A stretch of DNA of 64,000 nt, taken from Hemicordylus capensis. Taxonomy: Eukaryota > Chordata > Lepidosauria > Squamata > Cordylidae. The translations under genes and the position numbers were made by a program. The stretch covers positions 10,256,501 to 10,320,500 of the forward strand of contig NC_069662.1 in NCBI RefSeq assembly GCF_027244095.1, given 5' to 3'. The notes beneath the pieces are model-generated. The model was not told the DNA's origin, did no database searches, and saw nothing but the letters and a program-made list of their open reading frames with translations. This document shows, one piece after another, positions 10,590 to 21,500 of the stretch. Numbering within the stretch: the stretch's first letter is position 1; every line of letters begins with the position of its first letter.

Positions 10590-11535
10590 GAGTGAGCGCA
10601 CGCGTGCGCGCACTAGAAACATCTGCAAAACGTTTTGGGTACAAAACATTTTGTACTCAAAAATTGCATTTTTGAGTGTTCCGTATACAAAAGAAGACAC
10701 AGAAATCCATTTGCAAAGATTTTTGTATCTGAATCGAAATGTGCCAATTTTGGATCTGAAAGTTTTGTATTTTGGAAAACGTTTTTGTGTTGTTCTGAGT
10801 GTAGATTCTCTGGTAGCATATGAGGATTTCAATAACAACCCATGAATCCACTCTCATATGCTACCAGAGATTCTACACTGAACACATCAAAAACAGTAAA
10901 GCCCTGTACCCCATGGGTTAGCAACCCATGGGGGTGGTTGGCACCCTATGTGAACTACAGAGTGAGTGGGTGGCCCACTCACTCTGGGCCACCCTGGTAC
11001 CCCCCAAGTGGAGTTATCGGACTGCTGAAACCTCCATTATTCCCTGTGGGGGAAAATCTTTAAACACGTAAAATTCATTAATTCTTTAAAAACCTGCCCT
11101 TTGCCCAATTCCTTTGAAATAACTGTGTTAGCTCCTTGCCCCCATTGGGCACTACCACCCACCACACCCCACTCTGGGCCACCCCTTTACCCCTGACATG
11201 AAGCTTTACTTTTGCTAAAACCATCATTATTCCCTATGGGAAACATCTTAAAGGTGCACAAATTTCAAAAATTCACCAAAATTCATCCCTTTGCCCAATT
11301 CCTTTGATATGTGGGTGGTAGCTTCCATACATTGGGCACCCCCCCCACACATTTTTTTTGCCATGGAATCCCTTTTTTAATCCAAATCAATTCAGATTCA
11401 AATTATCAAAATTTGGATCAACACCGAATTTTGGGTGATCCAGATTGATCTGATTCAGACAAAAACCAAAAAGGAGGTGTTTCAGAATTGGTCCAAATCT
11501 GAACACAAGAAAAACAAAATGCACACCCCTAGTAT
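10590..11535. mobile_element. hAT-like MITE with internal hairpin
   Basis: Clearer in the second copy (43012-43912), which begins CTAGGGATCTGCGAAACG and ends AACCCCTAG. Inside is a 26 bp inverted repeat with one mismatch (around 10799-10824 and 10853-10878). A conserved block GCAACCCATGGGGGTGG follows. No ORF of interest. Confidence 0.5.
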
Positions 11536-12120
11536 GTGTATCAACTTCACTATCAGTTGGTGCAACTTAAAGAGCTCAGAAACTGATTCATCTTTTGTGG
11601 TAGAGCCTCTCTTGATGTCCCACTGCAGAGAACCATAAGATACTTCTGCTCTGCACAGAGCAGATGTTTACTGAACGTAAACAGAATGTGTTTACTGGTG
11701 ACATACCAAGGGCAACCTGTAATTCTATTGAGGTGATTATATATTTCTGGAAAGTACCAATTTCAGAATGATTGCTTCTTCTTCTTCAACAGTTCCCAAG
11801 AGGGTAGCAGTGGCCGCTACTAAACAATGAATCAAGACTTTAGGATGGACATAAATATATAGGATGGACATAAATATAAACTTTCAGGACAGGCATTATA
11901 TGATATCCAGTAATCTTTTGTATTTAATTGTTTGGATCATGATTCTTGTGCGGATCCTGTAGAGAGTGTGTGGAAGGAGAGAGACAGGAGAATGGAGGAA
12001 AAGGAGAAGGAGAAAACTGAGTTGTTGCTGAATAAATCTTTAGTTAAATCTTCATATGATTTCTTTGTGTATAAGAGGGAAGTAGGTATAAAAAACAGGC
12101 TATGCTTCTTTGGGGATGAG

Positions 12121-12295
12121 ATCTTAGCTCAGTTGTAGAGCATCTGCTTTGCATGCGGAGAAGGCTCCAGGTTTAATCTCTGGCAGCTCCAGCTAAAGCT
12201 GGGAAAGAATTATTTGCCAGTTCAGTGTACACGGTACTGTGCTAGATGGACTAAGAGTCTGACTCAGTATAAATGTGCTTTCTATGTTCCTAGTC
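12121..12295 (+). mobile_element. tRNA-derived SINE directly upstream of copy B
   Basis: The head CTTAGCTCAGTTGTAGAGCA with GCTCCAGGTTTAATCTC forms A- and B-box-like tRNA promoter blocks. The tail is GATGGACTAAGAGTCTGACT then TTTCTATGTTCC. It ends about 70 bp before the exon 1 ATG. An equivalent copy precedes gene C (44768-44968), so it predates the duplication. Confidence 0.8.
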
Positions 12296-12366
12296 AAGTA
12301 CACTTGAATTCAGACTGGATGTACTAAGAGGTGATTTCATGACTAAGGCAAAGATTTGTATGAAAG

Positions 12367-12581
12367 ATGCTTGAATTTCTAATATTGATAATGCTACTCC
12401 CTGACAATGTTTGCAAGATTCCTCTTGTTAAATGTAAAATGAGTCACCCTAGTCCAGTTCGCCATAATTATTTTCAGTCAGGTGACCTCCTCATTGCTGG
12501 TATCATTTCTCTGACCTACAACCTTTCAGATCCAGTAACATACAGAAGACACCCTTCTGAAGAACTGATTGATGAGATCAT
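12367..12581 (+). CDS. V2R copy B exon 1 (signal peptide, start)
   Basis: The exon runs from the ATG to a GTAAGT donor (215 bp, 71 codons plus two bases). The first 17 or so residues ([17 protein letters not shown]) form a signal peptide, followed by the start of the mature domain with the GDLLIAGI strand typical of V2Rs. This ATG is chosen because an in-frame TGA sits immediately upstream at 12361-12363. The exon is nearly identical to copy C's. Confidence 0.92.
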
Positions 12582-15500
12582 GTAAGTTACTGGGTATTTT
12601 AACCATACCATTGTTGGTTTGTTCTGTAAATTTATAAACCACTTTCTCCCCAAGTGCTCAGACTGGTTTACAATGATAAAAATAGCCAAATTGCTATCAA
12701 AGTTAAAACCCCACAAAATGATCACCAGTTCAATGTCTGCCCCTAAATAGATATCTATTTAATTGGTGGCGAATGAATATATATTTGTGATAGTGGCTGA
12801 GATGCAGAATAATGAAGCATAAATTCAAAGGTGTTGCAGAAAGGATTGATTAACTCAGTGCTGGCATACTTGTGGGTGGGAGAGTGAATTTCCATAACCT
12901 CCCCTTCCCTCAGAAGCCCTCTGTGGCATTCTAAAATATGTCCCTATAGGAATGCAGACTTTGGGGACATATTTTCAGGGTAAGGAGAGGTGTCAAAATT
13001 CATTCCCTACCTACACTTTCACAAGTGCCCCTTCTGAGTTATTTTGGAACTCACATGTCACACTAGAATGTGCTCCACTGGCACTCTGTATGCAGGTCAG
13101 CCACACTTCTTAAACAGATGTTTGTTTTGGTGAAGAGCCCTGCCCCCTACTGTAGTAGTGATGGTGATAGCAGGTGTAGCTGATGTAATCATCATAGTAG
13201 CAACAGTAGTAAATACAGCCTATGATTTTGTAAGAATAGATTAATATTCTTAGGAGACAGCAACACACTGAAGTCTATTCTGAATGCATAAATTAGCAGT
13301 GGAAATACCAAGTCAGAAGGTGGTTTTGCTTGCTCTGGAGTTGTGCAGCCCTATACCATTTATTTATTCATTAATTCATTAATTCATTCACTATCATCGT
13401 AATATTCAGAGTAGATTTTCCTCTAGAGGAGTGGTTCCGAACCTGGGGGCCTACAGAAGTTGCTGAAATACAACTCCCAGCTATTCCCAGATACAAAATC
13501 AGCCCCCAGAAGAACCACTGCTCTAGAGGAAAGGAAGCTTTCAGTACCCATGTTCTGAGTTTTGAGCGTCAGATATAAATATATTGCCCTTTTTAGATTT
13601 TTCTACAAATCACGAAGGTGGAATTTTCCATGGAAAAAACTACCATTTTTGAAATCCCATTGAGTCATAATCGTTTGATGCTTCATTTGAATGTAGCACA
13701 TGTGTGTTTAGCTTCCAAAGAAATGCCTTATTGGTCTGGTGTTCAGATAAATTGAATTTCTAGATATGTCTGCCAATGCTTCTTCACTCTTCCCTGGATT
13801 AGAGGCATTAAATCTATCTTCAGGGCCAGGAAAAATATATTATTCAGAAATGTAGTGGATGTCATATTCTGATGGGGGGGAAATGTACCATAACAAAACA
13901 AGTCTATGTCATTGCAGAATGTTGACTCAGAACTACCAGCATATCCTGGCCTTCGCATTTGCTGTCAAGGAGATCAATAAACACCCCCAGCTTTTGCCCA
14001 ATGTCACACTGGGTTTCAAGATCACTGATAACTATTTTAGTCAGAGATTGACCTTCCGAGACTCTATGGAATTTCTTTCCACATGGGGAAAATTGATCCC
14101 TAACTATGTGTGTGACACCCAGAACAATCAGATGGCCATCACTGGGGGACCTTACACTAACATCTGTCTGGACATGGCAGCCATTCTGAACATCTACAAG
14201 ATTCCACAAGTAAGTTGGACACATGGAAGTTAAAAAAAATTGAGCTGGAGAAAGAAAGAAGGGTGATTGTAATAGAGAAGCACAATCTGCATGCTGCTTA
14301 GAGGTCAATTCCTGAGTAAGGAAAATAATCCCAATGCTTCTGTTGTACAAGCAAAAGTTATAAAAGAAATTATTTTGATTTTTCATATGCATTGCCGATG
14401 ATATGAGCACAGAGAGCATCCTCATTTTCCTACTCATAGAAAGATGTAATACCATTTCTTTGGTGCTTGTGCATGTAGCTTCCATATTTCTGTATGTAAA
14501 CCACTTTTGGAACTGTGGTTAAAAAGCAGTATATAAATACCATTGTATTCATATTCTGTGTCCTGCTAATGAACATCACAGTGAAGATTAAAGTTTGATA
14601 TTTTTGAGGTTGGTTTCCTACATTGGCTTGCTTCATGTGTCTTTTGTAATGGGAGTAACCAGTCAGACACTAAAAATAAATCAAGTATTTTTAAAATGAC
14701 CACATTTGAGGACAACAAATGTAGGCACAGAAGCAAAATGAACATTGTTGAGACTGATGCAGGAGAGTGCAAAGTACCACATTTCCCTCCAGTTCTTTCC
14801 TGTTAAATACAAGTAGTGGTTGAGGGGTCATCTTCGACTGACAGTCCTCTTTCTCTTTGGTAAATACAAGTATACCATGTTTCCCCCAAAATAAGACAGT
14901 GTCTTATATTAATTTTAGCCCCCAAAAATGCACTAGGGCAATTAGTGGTGCATCAGAAATTACTGCTAGGTCTTACTTTCGGGGAAACAGGGTAGCTATC
15001 TTTTAAGTCATCACCCTACATTCAGAATTGGCTTCTATTCAGGTAAAATCGGTACAATGAACACTTCAAATTACAGTATGATTTCACTATTTTTTTAAAA
15101 AAAGTTTCAGAAAGTGATATGAAAAGAAGGGAAGGGAGTGTTTTATGTTATTAGATGGAAGCCATTGAGCAATCTTTGGACCTTTGCAAGCTGCTGCTTA
15201 GAGGTTAGATCATCCAGCTTCATGATCACAGAAGTGCCCACCATCACAGATATGGGGCTTCCCTTTTCAGACAAAAGCTGCTTAAGAATGAGTCGCACAG
15301 CATTTGTCTGTGAATAATGAGTCAGGGGTAAGACTTAGGGCCTGTTTGCGCCTCTGAACGTGATTACACACTTAAATTTCTACAGAGGGCTCAAGACTCA
15401 GTGTCCTTCCAGCTCCTAGCCACATGTGCCTCAGATTCCCCCTGTTTCGGAGAGTCATGGCTCCCCTATTGGAGAATGAGCATTAAAAGAAAGAAATCAG

Positions 15501-18500
15501 CATATATCCAAGCACTGTGCCTCTAACATTTGATCACAGTCACAGAAACTGTGAGCACTCTGTATCCCCCTGGATCAAACTTACTGAAAACCTAAACTAA
15601 AATGGATTTCAGTTGAGCCCTATCCAGACACTGAGGCTGTTCTCATGAGCAGCCACGTTCCCACGAGCAGCTGTGAGAACCGCTGGGATCCACGCAGATC
15701 CTGGTGCTGCCGCAACACCCAACCCAGTACTGAAGCCCAGCCGTTAACCCAGGCTAAGGGATTGTGTGACCACATGAGCTGCTTGCCACCCACAGTCTCA
15801 GAGATGGATGCCTAGAATGCCCATCTCTTGGGGGAGAAACCCAAAGCACCACACTCAATGCACTTTGCATTGTGGGATTCCTGGAGGCTAGGACAAGAGT
15901 CCTGGCTTCAGATCCACCCTGTACTGTGGTGAACAGAGCAAGGCTGATTGTGTAGGAAAGCGGAGCTTGCTCCTATCAAGCAGTGATAGGTCATCTGGTG
16001 GGGAAGGCCTGGTTTGTGAAGCCTTCCCTCTGCCCACACATTCATAATAGGTCATGTGAATAGCCCCATTAAGTTTTAAGAGTGTACATATGTCCGTACA
16101 TTTGTATATATTTTTCTGTGAATGACTGTACCTGTGTTCATTTAAAAAGAGAACTTTAGTACAGGTCTCTCAAATGCATGGTGCAAATAGGAAGTGTTGA
16201 ACCTATGTTCAAGATAACATGTGAATAACTGTACTGTGTACACAGAACAATTGTATGAGAGTTCAAAATACTGTGTGACTAGGGTGGATGTTTGCAACCA
16301 ACATCATGTGCATTAGAAAAGTATTTTTTAACCCTATTTTTTTCTTTGAAAATATGTCTTGCTGTATCTTTATCTTCTTCTTCTACTGAATACATGGATA
16401 GTGTTTAGCAGTGATTCGATTTCTGATTGGGACTTTCCATACAACTTCTAATAGTCCATGAAGAGCAGGTGGTTTATTTTACTTGATGTTTTAGAGGTTT
16501 TGTATCCAAGACCTGTTTTGTTTAGTATTTGTGAAAGTGGAGTCATGGCGATTACAAACAACATAGGGGATTGCCCGACACCCAAGAAGACACGAGACAC
16601 AAGGTATTGGTATAAATTGGGCCACAATTTATTTAAACTTCAGCAAGAACTTGAAGAGCAGGGATGGCTTCTCAACCGGCAGTGCGGTACTATAGGCATG
16701 CGCCACCAGGGCATGCCTAACCTATAGCATAGGGTGATACACCTTGGCTCCAGGCAACCCCAAATGCTCTCAATCCGGGGCTGCCTATCCTAGCTGGCCT
16801 AGTGCCGGGCCCCTGGCTAGCATCGCCCCCAGGTAGCCATTCAGCGATTCTGTGGGGCTTAGCCTGCCAGGGTAGGTCGACCAAGGGCAGATATCCCTGA
16901 GCCGTGCAGTCTCTAGGGAGTTGCCCTTCCCGACCCATAGCCAAACGCTTACCCGAAGGTGTTCACCAGCCTGATAATATCTTCCCAACCGCATTGCACC
17001 TGCCACAGCGTGGGTTAGCCTAGCTTAACCCGCGCTGCCCCACCAGGAGCGTAAACATATGGCCGATCCCTGCTCTAAATCCCGTAGAAACAAATTAGTC
17101 CCATTGGGCGAAAGGTGGACCCCATCCCCTCTAAACAAGCTGGGAACCGAAAAGAGAATGTCCGGGTGTTCTATTAGTCCCCCCCACAATGGACACCAGG
17201 AAACGCGCCATCTGGGCGTTAACCTTCCTGCGAGCCCTGTCCACTCTATAAGGGTCCCCGGCACCTCTCCAGACCCTACGTTGCAGCATGGCTGACCAAA
17301 TGATGACAATTCCCAGGCACCACTCAAGGACTTGTAAGATGTCCTTCCGCAAGCTATGAAGAATGGATAACCCTGACTGAGACACTAAATCGTTTTCTCC
17401 CAAGTGAAGAACCAAGATGTCAGGCGTCAGATTCGCCACCAGAAATTCCCGCAACATAGGTGAAAATTGGGCGATGACCATCCCTGATGACCGATCCAGG
17501 AGATCGATGCCCACTGCCCAAGACCTAGCTGTGTTCCAGGCTGCGCCACTCGTGCTGCCTCATGAGCCCAGAAAACTATGGAGTGGCCCAAAATGAGTAC
17601 TCGAGCCCTCGCTGCCCGTCATGCAGGGCCTGTAAAGAGAAAAACAATCAGCGGCTGTCACCAAGGCACTAGCGTACATATCTCTTGTAAGTGGCAGACC
17701 GCCAACGCCCAATGCGCTGGATGATCTCACCCGAAAGACCCAGCTGGGAGGCTGTCGAAGCAGTGCCAATGCAAAAAGAGTGGAGAGAAAGCTGCGTTGT
17801 GTCGACCCCTGCTGCTCCCAGTGCACGACACTCCACCGTCCAGAACTGGTCCTGGGAAAGGGGGTGCCCGTCTTCGTGTATGAAAAGGCACCCGAGTGTG
17901 GACCCTCGGAGGGTTATGTACTTACTCAAGGCCCACACTGGGCACAGGAGCATATTGTCAGCCCTATGCAATGACACAAGCTGCCCCCTGCCCTTTTGAT
18001 CGGTCTTAGAAAAATGGAGGTGCAACCGCACCATGTCCCACCACAGGACAACATCCCCAAACTGCACCACCTTGAAGACAAGGCTGTTCCGCCCCCTAGG
18101 AAGCAACTCACCGGCTCGAAAGGCCCCCAAAAACAAAACTAGCATGGCAGCATGGAAAAGTGCAGCCTCATAGGGGGTCCGGCAGACCACTGAAAAATGC
18201 TCTACAGCACCCTGGACAGCAGAGGGCAAAAGGGGCCTCCGACTGTCCGCCGTAGCCGGGTGTTCCCATGTCCAGCCCTCTAGCATCCTCCTAACCCTGA
18301 AATCCCCGGTGGTGTCAGCCAGGCCCTGGGATTTTGATTGAAAAGCCAAAGCTGCTAAATAACCCACCATAGCCCCCGGAGACAACCCCTTACCCTTTAG
18401 GTGGACTAAAAACTGCATCAGTTGCTCCGTGGGGGGGGGGAGTCCTGACCCAATCCTACCTGAGTCCTAAATTGCTGGAAGACCCTGCACTGTCTAGTGT

Positions 18501-21500
18501 ATGCCGCCCGCGTGCTGGGGGCCAAAGAGGCCGAAACAGCCCTCTGTGCTTCTAGGCGCTAAGGCTCCACAGCCACGCCAGCATCTGCTCAGGCTGGCAC
18601 TCTGCCTCTGGTGCAAGCTGGCGAAAGCGCTGCACCTGAAAATGAGACAGCGCATCCGCCAGACCATTCTGAATGCCCGGCACGTGGCATGCAAGGAACT
18701 GGATGTTATTAGACAGACAGGCCAAAACAAAGGCCCTGACTAGGGTCATAACCCTAGGAGACCTAGAGGTCTGCCTATTGATCACCTGTACAGTGGCCTG
18801 GTTATCACACCAGAAGTGCACCATATTGTTCCGGAAAAGATCTGCCCAGATATGTATGGACACCACTATGGGGAAGAATTCTAGAAATGTCAAATCCCTA
18901 ATAACCCCACTAGCCACCCAGGCATCTGGCCATCTCTCAGCGCACCAGCGGCCACGAAAGTAGACGCTGAAGTCTGACCCGCCAGCGGCGTCTGACTGTA
19001 CTTGCAGCTCCGCTTCCAAAAGGAGCGAATCGTGCCAGAAGGACGCCCCATTGTAAGAGTCTAAAAAGGATGCCCACAGCCGCAGGTCAGCCCGCATGGG
19101 GGCAGTGACCCTGACCCTATGGTGACCACACCTGACAACCCTAATGGCATCACAAATTCGGCGTAGAAAAGGACGGCCGGGCACCACCACCTTGCATGCA
19201 AAATTTAAAGGTCCAATAAGCTGTTGGAGCTGCTTGAGGGTGACCTTACGTGCTCGTATACAGGAAGCCAACAAAGCCCACAATGTGTCTAGTTTCACCT
19301 GGGGGAGCCTGGAACAGCACGCAATGGTGTCCAGTTCAATGCCAAAAAATGTAAGAATGGATGAGGGACCCTCAGTCTTCTCCTGAGCCAATAGGACGCC
19401 CAGGTCCGCACACAGGTGCTGAAAAACCTCTAGCAGGTGCCTACACTGGTCAGTTCTAGGACGGCCAACCAGGAGAAAATCATCCAAGAAATGGGCCGTG
19501 GTCACAAGACCAGCCTCCCGCCGAAGAGCCCATTCGAGCATGGAGCTAAATGCCTCGAAGGCCGCGCAAGAAACCGAGCAGCCCATGGGCAGGGCCCAAT
19601 CAATGTAAAAGTGGCCTTGAAACGCAAACCCTAAGAGGTTGAAGTCTGCCGGGTGAATCGGAAGGAGACGAAATGCAGACTCAATGCCGCATTTTGCCAG
19701 CAGGGCACCTTGTCCACACGATCGGACAACCTTGACTGCCTGGTCAAATTATGTGTAGCTCATGGAGCAAAGACCGCCAGGAATCCCATCATTAACTGAG
19801 GAACCATGTGGGAAGGAAAGGTGGTGAATAAGTTGATATTTGCCTGGCACCTTCTTGGGCACCACCCCCAACAGGGAAATGTGCAAGTCCGGCATGGGCA
19901 GCTCCCGGAATGGGCCGAGAACCCGCCCCAAGGCTATTTCCTTGTTAATTTTGCGAAGCACCACCGCTTCCATCCCGTCCACGGACTTAAGGTTTGGGGC
20001 CATGCTGTGAACTCTTAAACCAACATAAGGAATACGAAAACCTTGCGTAAAACCCTCCCTCAAATAATTTGCTTGTGTTCTAAGTGGGTAATCCCGCAGA
20101 AAACGCTCCAGGACAGGGATCTTAACTTGGCTGGGGCCCTTTTCCAGTAGTGGCACCCTGCATGGCGCCTCCACCCTTCCTGCCACCCGTAGGTGGTTCT
20201 CTTGTACCCCCCTGGGGACCCTTGAGGCGCTGGCAGTGAATGCTGGCATGCTTTCCCCCGCAGAATCCACACTCGTGCCAAAATCGGCAAGGAGACCTAT
20301 TGCAGCTCCCGCTGGTATTGAAGGCCCAGCATGGCAGGGTACTTTGAACACCCTGCACAGCGACAGGCCCTGACGACTGCGCTGCGGGAGTCCTAGAAAT
20401 CAAGTGACCGCTGTCTGCGCGTTCCCCTGGATGGGCCTCGAGGGTGTCATAATGAGGAGCCAGAGCTCCTGGTGCTGCCTATCCCATGAAATAGCTGGAT
20501 TCAAGGATGCTCAGAGTCGAGAGGAGCGATCATAGCGCTCCCAGGCATTGCCCATAAAGTCCATGTATCCACGATGTATTATATCCATGTACTTTACAAG
20601 GGTAGGCCCTTTGGAGGTGTGTACCTGGAGCATGACGCCCATATAGACCGTATATCCTGACAACCAGTTGGCCCAGTTATGCTCCACTGGCTTACGTTTT
20701 GATTTTACTTCCTCCCACTTTTGCTTTCCCTCCTTCAGGACGGTTTCGGGCTCCCTAAAGAGCAGTTGGAAGATATCAACAAATTCCCCGCGCCAAATGC
20801 GCTCCTTAACTGAGGGCAACAGGTGGTCACCCAGCGGCAGGGAGGTGTCACATGGCGGGTAAGGAATCTGTGTCCCTCAAGCATCTACCACGGCACCTGC
20901 GACCGTGGTTAATGTATTAGTCGCAGAAGGTGCCGCCCCCTGCCATACTTGGGGGTAGGGGGCCATCCATACGTTAGGGGGTAGGGGGCCATCCCCGTAT
21001 GGGGGTAGGGGGCCCAAGGGGGCTGGGGGCCATCCATACGTGTTAAATGGCTGAGCCCAGGGAGAGATACCCCAAGGCCAAGTGTCGTGCAAGAACTCAC
21101 CAGGCCCCTGCTTGTCTGTTGAACATGTGTCTACTCATCCAGGCTCGGAAACGCTCTGGGAACCATTCTTATCCGAGGTCAGATCCACCGCCGGAGGAAC
21201 AGGATGTGGATCACATGCTTCCAAGGCATCAATTCTGGATGAAAGTGACTGTATTAGCTTAGCACGTTTGACCCCCCTAGTAACCCTTCTGGAACCAGAT
21301 GGAACACCGGATGGACCACCCTTCTCCACCACAGGCGCCACTCCCTGTTTTTCTTTCTCTAGCGCCTCCAGGTGTGCAGTAAGCGCCCTCACGGTACCCA
21401 AGTCCCCATCGTCGTCTGAGGAGGAATCAGAAATGGGCGCAGGGCGCGGGGGGGGGGGCCAACCCGCTTCCCGCCAGTCTTTGCCTTGGCTTTCTTTGGA

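Noticed and set aside
12121-12190. Possible tRNA genes at the SINE heads (also 44768, 50010, 36050, 56290)
   Set aside because: A- and B-box-like blocks are present but no full cloverleaf, and each is followed by a SINE body and tail.
13904-14485. 193-codon open frame on the minus strand
   Set aside because: It lies antisense over V2R exon 2 and its flanks, has no recognisable domain, and the matching stretch in copy C is broken into shorter frames.
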